64,000 bases of DNA from Bacteroidales bacterium (GTDB lineage: Bacteria > Bacteroidota > Bacteroidia > Bacteroidales > F082), in the NCBI GenBank assembly GCA_030683155.1, contig JAUXMV010000004.1, positions 124,001 to 188,000 of the forward strand, given 5' to 3'. A model generated the notes under the pieces. That model did no database searches and had not been told where the DNA came from. It saw only the letters and a program-made list of their open reading frames with translations. Shown in pieces: positions 18,805 to 27,274 of the stretch; position 1 is the stretch's first letter; every line of letters begins with the position of its first letter. Both the position numbers and the translations under genes were made by a program.

Positions 18805-19677
18805 ATGATTCGTTCAATGACTGGATATGGAAAAGCGCAGCAACTACTGGATTCGAAAAAAGTTACTGTAGAAATTAAATCACTTAACAGCAAACAGTTG
18901 GATTTGGCAATGCGCCTTCCTTCTGATTTGAAACAAATGGAGTTCGACCTTCGGAATCAATTAACAGAGAAAATTCAAAGAGGAAAAGTTGATTATACAG
19001 TCACAATTGAGGATGTAGATCACAAAAAAGGTGCTCGTATCGACAAGGATGTTGCCGCTGCATGCTATGATCAGCTGAAAGAATTATCGATGGATCTGCA
19101 GTTTAATCTTCCTTCGGACGTAGCCTCAGTTTTAATAAAATTTCCAGGTTTCTTTGCTGCGGCCGATTCTGTTTTGCCTGAAAGTTTTTATGCCCAACTT
19201 ATCAATCTTACACAAGAGGCTTTTGCCCGGTTTGATGAATTCAGACTTCAGGAAGGGCAAGTGTTGTATAAGGATATGAAACCAAGAGTTGAGCGAATTC
19301 TGCAATTGCTCGAAGAGGTTGCTCAACACGAGGTTCTGCGCAATGAAAATCTGAAAAACCGCTTGCAGAAAAACCTTAATGATGTTTCTGATCACCTAAA
19401 GTTTGATGCCAATAGATTTGAACAAGAGCTGATTTATTATTTTGAGAAGCTGGATATCAGCGAAGAGAAAGTAAGACTGAAACAACATTGCAATTATTTC
19501 TTTGAAACCATCAGTGAAAATTTAGCCGGAAAGAAACTTGGTTTTATTACACAAGAAATTGGAAGAGAGATCAATACACTTGGATCTAAAGCCAATGATG
19601 CGGCCATCCAGCGGCTTATTGTGCAAATGAAAGATGAACTGGAAAAAGTTAAAGAACAACTTTTCAATGTTTTATAA
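18805..19677 (+). CDS. yicC: YicC family endoribonuclease-like protein
   Basis: About 290 residues. Begins MIRSMTGYGKAQ, the hallmark N-terminus of the family, so I choose the ATG at 18805 rather than the GTG two codons upstream. The C-terminal DUF1732 part is also recognisable (VRLKQHCNYFFETI, KKLGFITQEIGREINTLGSKANDA). E. coli YicC has been described as an endoribonuclease; the activity here is inferred. It is first in a plus-strand operon and is followed after 2 bases by gmk, a pairing common in bacteria. Confidence 0.93.
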   Translation: MIRSMTGYGKAQQLLDSKKVTVEIKSLNSKQLDLAMRLPSDLKQMEFDLRNQLTEKIQRGKVDYTVTIEDVDHKKGARIDKDVAAACYDQLKELSMDLQFNLPSDVASVLIKFPGFFAAADSVLPESFYAQLINLTQEAFARFDEFRLQEGQVLYKDMKPRVERILQLLEEVAQHEVLRNENLKNRLQKNLNDVSDHLKFDANRFEQELIYYFEKLDISEEKVRLKQHCNYFFETISENLAGKKLGFITQEIGREINTLGSKANDAAIQRLIVQMKDELEKVKEQLFNVL

Positions 19678-19679
19678 TT

Positions 19680-20261
19680 ATGAAAGAATCCAACCTCGGA
19701 AAGCTGCTGATCATTTCAGCACCCTCCGGCGCTGGTAAAACCACGCTGGTAAAATATCTGCTGACTGCCATCGATAGCCTGCGTTTTTCAATTTCTGCCA
19801 CCAGCAGACCCATGCGAACAGGCGAAACAAACGGAAAAGATTATTACTTCTTAAGCAAAGACGATTTTCAGGAAAAGATTAAAGAAAATGCCTTTCTTGA
19901 ATGGGAAGAGGTGTATGAAGGTGTTTATTACGGCACACTTTACAGCGAAGTGGAAAGGATAACTTCCTTGGGTTACCATGTCGTTTTTGATGTGGACGTT
20001 ATTGGCGGACTGAATATTAAAACCCATTACGGCTCCCGTTCACTCAGCATCTTCATACAGGCACCTTCTATTGAAGTGCTGGCTGACCGTTTACGGAAAC
20101 GCTGCACAGATTCTGATGAAAGCATAAAAAAACGGATCGACAAGGCAGCTTCTGAAATGAAATTTGCGCCTCAGTTCGATCTCATTCTGGTGAATGATGA
20201 CCTGGGAAAAGCCAAAGAAGAGATTGTCAAAAAAATCACAAAGTTTATCAACGAACCATAG
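19680..20261 (+). CDS. gmk: Guanylate kinase
   Basis: A 193-residue cytoplasmic enzyme that phosphorylates GMP to GDP with ATP. The P-loop is SAPSGAGKTTL near the N-terminus. The GMP-binding segment includes SATSRPMRTGETNGKDYYFLS and EWEEVYEGVYYGT. Length is normal for the family. It is 2 bases after yicC, so translational coupling is likely. Confidence 0.97.
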   Translation: MKESNLGKLLIISAPSGAGKTTLVKYLLTAIDSLRFSISATSRPMRTGETNGKDYYFLSKDDFQEKIKENAFLEWEEVYEGVYYGTLYSEVERITSLGYHVVFDVDVIGGLNIKTHYGSRSLSIFIQAPSIEVLADRLRKRCTDSDESIKKRIDKAASEMKFAPQFDLILVNDDLGKAKEEIVKKITKFINEP

Positions 20262-20266
20262 ACTTT

Positions 20267-21289
20267 ATGTTTTCATTAACATACAATGCCATTGAACTAC
20301 CAGCATACAATGCAAACATTTTAAGAGCAATGCTTGGGCTCCGTGTTGTGGAAAAACACATCGAAGATCTTCCTGCTGACAGCCTTCTTGTCCGAATGGA
20401 TGCTGCTCCCTGCAATCCTTCCGACATTGCTTTCTTAATTGGCGGCTACAATGTCATTAAGCCATTGCCGGCTATCCCCGGCTTCGAAGGAACGGGGACA
20501 GTGGTTGCTGCAGGAACTGAAAGTCAGGCCAGAAGTCTCATTGGCAGAAGAGTCAGTTGCTTTTCACAATCAGCTACTTATGGCACCTGGGCTGAGTACA
20601 TTGTTTTAAATATCAACCAGATAATACCAATTGATGACCGGCTAAGCACCGAACAAGCAGCCGTTTTTTTCGTCAATCCATTTACGGCATTTGGTCTTTT
20701 TGAGCTGGCTCAGGCAAAAAACAGCAAGGCAATTCTTGTAAATGCTGCCGGAGGAAGAGTCGCTGACTTTTTACTTGCCTTTGCGAAAAAACATGAAATA
20801 AAAACTTTAGGCATCGTAAGAAAATCGAAAACAGCTGATTCTCTTATCCAAAAGGGGTGGGATTCAGTGCTCGTTTCAACTGAAGAAAATTTCAAAGAAT
20901 CGCTTCAGAAAAAAATAGATGAAATGCATGTTGATATTGCATTTGATGCAGTCGGCGGAGAATTAACAGGCCTGATTGCAGGCTGTATGCCAGATGATGG
21001 GGAATTGGTTGTTTATGGAGGTCTATCAGGCAAAGAAATCGGTGGCATTGACTCTATTCCATTAATATTTAGGGAATTGCACTTAAAAGGTTTCAATTTG
21101 AACAGATGGTTTTTACGTGCAGGAAGACAGAAAATTGCAGAGGCTTCACTCCTTTTAACCGAAATGCTCCTTTCCGGTGAAATTGATAGCCCTGTTACCA
21201 TTCAGGTTAAACCTGAAGAAATAGTAAAAGGATTAAAGCACTATCTGGGTTCAATGTCGGAAGGTAAAATGCTTTTGAGATTTACCTGA
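20267..21289 (+). CDS. Zinc-independent MDR-family oxidoreductase (quinone reductase/enoyl reductase-like)
   Basis: A 340-residue medium-chain dehydrogenase/reductase. The N-terminal catalytic fold is marked by DAAPCNPSDIAFLIGGY and PAIPGFEGTGTVVAAG. A nucleotide-binding segment follows (AILVNAAGGRVADFLLAFA). The zinc-ligand pattern of alcohol dehydrogenases is absent, placing it with quinone or trans-2-enoyl reductases that use NADPH. The substrate is not predictable. It sits 5 bases after gmk and 25 before nadD, interrupting a gmk-nadD order that is common in Bacteroidetes. Confidence 0.82.
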   Translation: MFSLTYNAIELPAYNANILRAMLGLRVVEKHIEDLPADSLLVRMDAAPCNPSDIAFLIGGYNVIKPLPAIPGFEGTGTVVAAGTESQARSLIGRRVSCFSQSATYGTWAEYIVLNINQIIPIDDRLSTEQAAVFFVNPFTAFGLFELAQAKNSKAILVNAAGGRVADFLLAFAKKHEIKTLGIVRKSKTADSLIQKGWDSVLVSTEENFKESLQKKIDEMHVDIAFDAVGGELTGLIAGCMPDDGELVVYGGLSGKEIGGIDSIPLIFRELHLKGFNLNRWFLRAGRQKIAEASLLLTEMLLSGEIDSPVTIQVKPEEIVKGLKHYLGSMSEGKMLLRFT

Positions 21290-21314
21290 AATCCATAGTT
21301 AAAATCAAAAAAAT

Positions 21315-21887
21315 ATGCAAATCGGTTTGTTTTTCGGCTCATTCAATCCCATTCATCAGGGTCATCTGATGCTGGCCAATTATATGCTTGAATACAGCGG
21401 GTTGCAAGAAGTTTGGTTTATTGTTTCTCCTCAAAACCCATTAAAAGACAAAAAAAATCTTCTTCCTGAACAAGACAGGTTTGACATGGTTACAAAAGCA
21501 ATTGATGAATTCTCTGGTTTCAGAGCGATCGATATTGAGTTTCACATGCCCAAACCCTCCTACACCATTGATACGCTTGTGCGTTTAAGCGAAAGGCATC
21601 CAAGTCACAATTTTTTCCTCATTTGTGGAACAGACGCCCTGCAGTCTTTTCATAAATGGAAAAATCACAATCAAATTCTGGACAGCTATAACATCCTCGC
21701 CTATCCGCGAAAAGATGCTGATGGAGGTCAGTTTTCAAGCCATCCTTCAGTGAAAATAGTTGACGCACCTCAAATAGAAATTTCCTCAAGTTTTATTCGT
21801 AAAGCAATCTCTGAGAGTAAAAATGTGCAGTTCTTTCTACCTCATGGTGTATATCAATACATCATCTTAAAACGATTTTACCTTTAA
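21315..21887 (+). CDS. nadD: Nicotinate-nucleotide adenylyltransferase
   Basis: A 190-residue enzyme of NAD synthesis that adenylates nicotinate mononucleotide. The nucleotidyltransferase motif is FFGSFNPIHQGHL (HxGH type) near the N-terminus, and the second motif EISSSFIRKAI is near the C-terminus, in place of the more common ISSTxIR. FLICGTDALQSFHKWK is also conserved. It is the last gene of the yicC operon. Confidence 0.95.
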   Translation: MQIGLFFGSFNPIHQGHLMLANYMLEYSGLQEVWFIVSPQNPLKDKKNLLPEQDRFDMVTKAIDEFSGFRAIDIEFHMPKPSYTIDTLVRLSERHPSHNFFLICGTDALQSFHKWKNHNQILDSYNILAYPRKDADGGQFSSHPSVKIVDAPQIEISSSFIRKAISESKNVQFFLPHGVYQYIILKRFYL

Positions 21888-22043
21888 TCGATAAATCTTA
21901 TAGTTTGCTTTTAATCATTTGTGAGAAAGCCGCTTCCAATACTAAGTTTATTTCACCGAAAACTTATCTTATTCGTGGTGATTTGAAAAATTATCTATTT
22001 TGGCAGTCCGAAAAATAATTTTTTCTCACTAAAACACTTTATC

Positions 22044-25000
22044 ATGAATAATTTTACCCGTTACCTCCTCCTGGTAATTTTTACTTTATCAGTCAACACA
22101 AAAGTGTCGGCTCAAAAAACGCAGAATACGGCTGAAGGTGCAGCCAACGAATATTTTCAAGGTTTTAAGTTCAGAAGTATCGGGCCGGCATTAATGTCTG
22201 GCCGAATTGCTGACATTGCTATTCACCCTGACAACAACAATATCTGGTATGTTGCTGTAGGCTCAGGTGGTGTATGGAAAACCGAAAATTCCGGTACTAC
22301 ATGGGATCCCATCTTTGATTCTCAAGGAACCTATTCTATTGGTTGTGTGACGATTGACCCATCAAATTCAGAGCGAATCTGGGTTGGAACCGGCGAAAAT
22401 GTTGGAGGCCGTCATGTTGGCTACGGTGATGGCATTTATAAAAGTGAGGATGGTGGAAAAAGCTGGAAAAACATGGGATTAAAAGCATCTGAGCATATTT
22501 CAAAAATCATTGTTCATCCCACAAAACCTGATGTTATATGGGTTGCTTCTCAAGGTCCGCTTTGGTCTAAAGGTGGCGAAAGAGGTGTTTATAAAAGTGA
22601 AGATGGCGGAAAAACCTGGAAACGTCTTCTAGGTGATGATAGCTGGACTGGTGCTACAGATTTACTCATCGATCCACGAAATCCAGACAGAATTTATGCT
22701 GCTACATGGCAAAGACACCGCACCGTAGCTGCCTATATGGGTGGAGGACCGGGTACAGCAATTTATCGTTCGGAAGATGGCGGCCAAAGCTGGGATAAGC
22801 TTAGTCGTGGATTGCCCTCATCAGATATGGGAAAAATAGGGTTGGCGCTTTCTCCGCAGCAGCCTGATGTAGTTTATGCTGCAATTGAGCTGAACAGACG
22901 TTCAGGCGGGGTTTATAAGAGTAATGACAGAGGAGCATCCTGGACAAAAATGTCAGACGCTGTTGCCGGCGGAACGGGTCCACATTACTATCAGGAATTG
23001 TATGCTTGCCCTCATCAGTTCGATCGCCTGTATCTCGTCGATGTTTATATGCAGATTTCAGATGATGGTGGAAAAACCTTCAGAAGAATGAACGAGCAAT
23101 ATAAACATGTTGATAATCATGCTATTGCATTTAGACCTAATGATCCAAACTACCTTCTTGTAGGTAATGATGGAGGCCTGTATGAAACTTTTGATCTCAC
23201 AAAGTCGTGGAAATTTGTAGCCAATTTACCAGTAACCCAGTTTTACAAAGTTGCTGTGGATGATGATGAGCCTTTTTACAATGTTTATGGCGGCACACAA
23301 GACAACAATACACAGGGCGGGCCATCGCGAACAGATAATGTGCATGGCATAAGAAATGCAGACTGGTTCGTCACCCTTTTTGGTGATGGCCATCAGCCGG
23401 CCACTGAGCCCGGTAACCCAAACATAGTATATTCACAATGGCAGCAAGGAAATCTTGTTCGTTACGACCGTGTTTCAGGTGAAATTGTGTTGATCAAACC
23501 CCAGCCTGAGGAAAATGAAGGCAAGGAGCGATTCAATTGGGATGCTCCTATTTTGGTAAGTCCACACAAACCGGAACGTTTATTTTTTGCATCACAGCGT
23601 GTGTGGCAATCTGAAGACAGAGGTGACAGCTGGAAACCCATTTCTGGCGATCTTACATACAACAGAGAACGCATTGAAGAAAAACTGATGGATCAAAACT
23701 GGAGTTGGGATTCACCATGGGATCTTTTCGCAATGTCTGATTTCAGCACAATTACATCACTTTCCGAGTCTCCGGTAAAGGAAGGTGTAATCTGGGCCGG
23801 AACCGATGATGGTTTGATTCAGTTCACAGAAGATTTTGGCAAAAACTGGAAAGCTATTAAAGTTTCTGATCTCAAAGGCGTTCCGGCCAATGCTTTCGTC
23901 AATGATATCAAAGCAGACCTTTTTGATCCTTCAACAGTTTATGTGGTTCTTGACGATCACAAATCAGGCGATTTTCAACCGTACATTTACAAAAGTAGCG
24001 ACAAAGGAACAACATGGAAGTCGATCAGTGCTAATCTTCCCGCCCGAAACATTCTATGGCGCATCGTTCAGGATCATGAAAAAGCCGAATTGATGTTTCT
24101 GGCAACTGAAGCCGGCATTTGGTTTACGATAGATGCAGGTTCAAAATGGCATCAGTTAAAAGGAGGATTACCAGTTATTTCATTCCGTGATCTTGCCATT
24201 CAAAAAAGAGAAAACGACCTTGTTGCAGCATCTTTTGGCAGAGGCTTTTACATTCTGGATGATTATAGTGCTTTAAGATACGTAACCGAAAAGCAATTGC
24301 AACAAGAAGCTACCTTGTTCCCTTTAAGAGATGCTTTGTGGTATATTCCGCGTCAGTTGCTTGGCAACGATAAAAAGGCAAGTCAGGGTGATGCTTATTA
24401 TGTGGCAGACAATCCTCCCTTTGGAGCTGTATTTACCTACTATCTGTCAACAGAACTAAAATCAGCTGAGAAAATCCGACAAGAAAAAGAATCTGCTTTG
24501 AAAAAAAGCCAACAAGACGTGAAATTCCCTGGTTGGGATGCTTTGGAGAAAGAACGCCGAAGCCCTGAACCAGCCATTTGGCTTGTGGTTAAGGATTCGG
24601 AAGGCGAAATAATGGCTCGTTTTGAAGGTCCAAAAAACAAAGGTTTTCATCGTGTTGTCTGGGATTTGAGAATGGCATCAAATACTGTTATGACTGAAAG
24701 AGGTGGCGGACGTTTTTCTGGCGGCCCCATGGTTGCCCCCGGAAAATATAGTGTTGAATTGTATAAACAAGTAAATGGAAATTTTGAGATGTTGGCAGCA
24801 CCTCAGTTTTTTGAAGTAAAACCTTTGCGCAAAGGAAGTCTTAAAGGATCAGAAACTGAAGAAACAGCAGCCTTCTGGAAAGAAATGCAAAGCATCCGCA
24901 AAGGCACAACTGCTGCTTCAATAGTGCTTCAAAATGCACTTCAAAGATTAGATCTCATGGAAAAAGCGCTGGTTCGCACGCCTATAAACCCATCCGAAAT

Positions 25001-25334
25001 TATGAAAGACATCAACAATCTTAAAGCTGAACTTTATGATTACGATGAGCAAATGAATGGCAACCGTTCAAAACAAAAAGTCGGAGAAAAAAGTAATCCA
25101 ACCATCAATGACAGATTATCTGCTGCCACTATGGGGACTTCATTCTCAACTTACGGCCCTACGCCAACGCATAAAAGGATGCTTGAGATTGCCAGCAAAG
25201 AATTTTCAAGTTTGAGGGAAAAACTGGAATTAGTGCGAACAGTTCGTCTTCCTGCAATAGAGAAAGCCTTGTCAGATGCAGGGGCACCGTGGATCGAAGG
25301 ACAGGAAATTCCGGAATACTCAGGTAAGAACTAA
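22044..25334 (+). CDS. Sortilin/BNR-repeat beta-propeller protein (VPS10-like, exported)
   Basis: A 1096-residue exported protein. Signal peptide about 1-24 (ending KVSAQ). Up to about residue 760 it carries many Asp-box/BNR repeats: KTENSGTTWD, KSEDGGKSWKN, KSEDGGKTWKR, RSEDGGQSWDK, KSNDRGASWTK, QSEDRGDSWKP, KSSDKGTTWKS. These build a double propeller like the sortilin N-terminal domain. The remaining third includes a beta-rich segment (MVAPGKYSVELYK) and a helical C-terminus (SFSTYGPTPTHKRMLEIAS, where GPTPTH appears family-typical). Relatives are often annotated glycosyl hydrolase, but I see no evidence for a hydrolytic site. No T9SS domain is present. The role may be in peptide or glycan binding, which is a guess. 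Confidence 0.82.
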   Translation: MNNFTRYLLLVIFTLSVNTKVSAQKTQNTAEGAANEYFQGFKFRSIGPALMSGRIADIAIHPDNNNIWYVAVGSGGVWKTENSGTTWDPIFDSQGTYSIGCVTIDPSNSERIWVGTGENVGGRHVGYGDGIYKSEDGGKSWKNMGLKASEHISKIIVHPTKPDVIWVASQGPLWSKGGERGVYKSEDGGKTWKRLLGDDSWTGATDLLIDPRNPDRIYAATWQRHRTVAAYMGGGPGTAIYRSEDGGQSWDKLSRGLPSSDMGKIGLALSPQQPDVVYAAIELNRRSGGVYKSNDRGASWTKMSDAVAGGTGPHYYQELYACPHQFDRLYLVDVYMQISDDGGKTFRRMNEQYKHVDNHAIAFRPNDPNYLLVGNDGGLYETFDLTKSWKFVANLPVTQFYKVAVDDDEPFYNVYGGTQDNNTQGGPSRTDNVHGIRNADWFVTLFGDGHQPATEPGNPNIVYSQWQQGNLVRYDRVSGEIVLIKPQPEENEGKERFNWDAPILVSPHKPERLFFASQRVWQSEDRGDSWKPISGDLTYNRERIEEKLMDQNWSWDSPWDLFAMSDFSTITSLSESPVKEGVIWAGTDDGLIQFTEDFGKNWKAIKVSDLKGVPANAFVNDIKADLFDPSTVYVVLDDHKSGDFQPYIYKSSDKGTTWKSISANLPARNILWRIVQDHEKAELMFLATEAGIWFTIDAGSKWHQLKGGLPVISFRDLAIQKRENDLVAASFGRGFYILDDYSALRYVTEKQLQQEATLFPLRDALWYIPRQLLGNDKKASQGDAYYVADNPPFGAVFTYYLSTELKSAEKIRQEKESALKKSQQDVKFPGWDALEKERRSPEPAIWLVVKDSEGEIMARFEGPKNKGFHRVVWDLRMASNTVMTERGGGRFSGGPMVAPGKYSVELYKQVNGNFEMLAAPQFFEVKPLRKGSLKGSETEETAAFWKEMQSIRKGTTAASIVLQNALQRLDLMEKALVRTPINPSEIMKDINNLKAELYDYDEQMNGNRSKQKVGEKSNPTINDRLSAATMGTSFSTYGPTPTHKRMLEIASKEFSSLREKLELVRTVRLPAIEKALSDAGAPWIEGQEIPEYSGKN

Positions 25335-25390
25335 AAAAAGATTTCTCTCTTTCCATCCGAAAAATGATGGAGAGAGAGAAATCTTATTTT
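25332..25390. terminator. Bidirectional terminator between the BNR protein and S41 protease genes
   Basis: A 19-bp stem (25339-25357 with 25366-25384, one G-T wobble) and an 8-base loop. An A run precedes it at 25332-25339, giving a T run on the minus strand. It lies between converging genes. Confidence 0.88.
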
Positions 25391-25407
25391 GAATGTCTTT
25401 AAACTTT

Positions 25408-27021
25408 TTAAGGAAGTTTTAAATAAGAGAAAATATCTTCTTTATTTAATATTTCAAGCGCCTTTAATAAAGTCTCATCAATTTCATTCATGATTTCATA
25501 ATAAGCGCTCATATCCCACATATTTCGTGCGATGAGTGCTTTGATCTGATGTTTGATGATAATTTCTGATTTAATAAACTGTTCTTCGTTATATTCAACT
25601 TTCTCATCTTTAGCTATTTCCAGAAAAGCTGTCATGAGTTTCTCATCTACTTCAAAATTAGATTTAAAGTCGCTTGCCTTTGGATAAGTTTTCTTTAGTC
25701 TGCCACGATTGCTGTTGGTGTATTCAAGTGAAAAGCGGTTGAAGACACCTTTTCGAATCAAATTTGAGTAATAATCAGTGAACTGCGTTGAGTCCCATGG
25801 AACAAAGACATCCGGCATTATTCCACCTCCGCCAAAAACTATTCTGTTCGCCGGAGTGGTATATTTTAATGAATCCGGAAAATGGATGCTATCGGCATGA
25901 ACAAGTTCACCGCGGCGATGGCGTTCATACAAATCTTTATAATAACTTTCGACGCCATCATCATAAGGACGCTGTATGCTTCTGCCAGTAGGCGTGTAGT
26001 AACGAGCTGATGTTAAACGGATTACAGAGCCATCAGGCAATTGAAAAGGTCTTTGAACCAAACCTTTTCCAAAAGAACGTCTGCCCAAGACCAACCCTCT
26101 GTCCCAATCCTGCACAGCACCAGAAACAATTTCACTGGCTGATGCAGACGCTTCATTGATTAACACAACGAGCTTGCCCTTTTCAAAAACACCTTTCTGG
26201 GTAGCTTTGAATTCTTGGCGTGGACTGTTGAGACCTTCTGTATAAACAATCATTTTGCCTGCTTCGAGAAACTCATCTGACAGTTCAACTGCAGTATTGA
26301 GATAACCTCCTGAATTTCCTCTGAGATCAAGTATAAGCCCTTCCATGCCTTCAGTTTTCAGCTGAGCCATTGAAGCCTGAAATTCTTCCATTGAGGTTTT
26401 CGAAAAACGGTTGAGTTTGATATAACCAATTTTACCGGGCAACATAAAAGTGGCGTCAATACTATTGATTGGAATTTTATCGCGAACAATGGCATAATCA
26501 ATCAGATCCTTGCGACCACTGCGAAAAATACTTACATTCACGATTGAACCTTTCTTTCCGCGAAGTCGATCCATCACAAATTTATTATTCACCTTTGTGC
26601 CAAAAGCCTCCTCTCCATCAATCTTTATAATTTTATCCCCAGCCTGGATTCCCAATTTTTCTGAAGGACCTCCGGGAACAGGAGAAATAATCAATATTGT
26701 GTCTTTATGCAACTGAAAAGTTACGCCTATTCCATCAAAACTACCTTCAAGCGGTTCGTTGGCTGCATCAATTTCCTCTTTTGAAAGGTATGCTGAATGC
26801 GGATCAAGATCTTTTAGCATGCTAACGATAGCGCTTTCAACCAGTTTGGGGGCTTGCGTGCTGTCAACATAAAAATTTTCGATATAAAACAGTGCTGCAG
26901 CAAATTTTTGACTGGTTTCCTTGGTATCAGATTTCTGTGAAGATTGTGAAAATGCTTCAACCGGAATGATTGAAACGCAAACGAATAGTGTCAGCAGTAG
27001 TACATGAGAAATTCTTTTCAT
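25408..27021 (-). CDS. S41 family C-terminal processing peptidase
   Basis: A 537-residue exported serine protease of the CtpA/Tsp type. I choose the ATG at 27021 (MKRISHVLLLTLFVCVSII) over a TTG two codons upstream. A signal peptide is followed by a helical region and a PDZ domain at about 90-180 (FDGIGVTF, GPSEKLGIQAGDKIIKIDG). The catalytic core has the Ser in NEASASASEIVSGA and the Lys in GRRSFGKGLVQ, the usual Ser-Lys dyad. The C-terminal region is helical. It would cut exported proteins near their C-termini. It has its own promoter (27122-27150). Confidence 0.93.
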   Translation of the reverse strand: MKRISHVLLLTLFVCVSIIPVEAFSQSSQKSDTKETSQKFAAALFYIENFYVDSTQAPKLVESAIVSMLKDLDPHSAYLSKEEIDAANEPLEGSFDGIGVTFQLHKDTILIISPVPGGPSEKLGIQAGDKIIKIDGEEAFGTKVNNKFVMDRLRGKKGSIVNVSIFRSGRKDLIDYAIVRDKIPINSIDATFMLPGKIGYIKLNRFSKTSMEEFQASMAQLKTEGMEGLILDLRGNSGGYLNTAVELSDEFLEAGKMIVYTEGLNSPRQEFKATQKGVFEKGKLVVLINEASASASEIVSGAVQDWDRGLVLGRRSFGKGLVQRPFQLPDGSVIRLTSARYYTPTGRSIQRPYDDGVESYYKDLYERHRRGELVHADSIHFPDSLKYTTPANRIVFGGGGIMPDVFVPWDSTQFTDYYSNLIRKGVFNRFSLEYTNSNRGRLKKTYPKASDFKSNFEVDEKLMTAFLEIAKDEKVEYNEEQFIKSEIIIKHQIKALIARNMWDMSAYYEIMNEIDETLLKALEILNKEDIFSYLKLP

Positions 27022-27121
27022 ATTCAAAGATTTAAAACGATTTTACAAACGAAATTTGTCAATTCATATTGCGGATTCAAAGTGAAATGAAAGCGCCCTG
27101 AGTTAGAATTTATATCAGGTT

Positions 27122-27150
27122 CAAAAGTACTGCTTATCAACAGCAATCAA
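27122..27150 (-). promoter_or_regulatory. Promoter of the S41 protease gene
   Basis: On the minus strand, TTG (27148-27150), 18 bases, then TACTTTTG (27122-27129). It is a near-consensus Bacteroidetes promoter, about 100 bases upstream of the ATG. Confidence 0.65.
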
Positions 27151-27274
27151 GCCAAACGGCATATGCTTTTTGTTAATCTTTGTTAACCCTCTTTATATCA
27201 GCACAAAAGCTGTTTTCAGAGATTCGTTTAAGATACCTGAAAACAGCTTTTATTATCAAAATGAAGCTTTGAAA

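Noticed and set aside
22044-25334. Glycosyl hydrolase activity for the sortilin/BNR protein
   Set aside because: BNR repeats are structural; no catalytic acid/nucleophile arrangement could be pointed to, so I leave the activity open.
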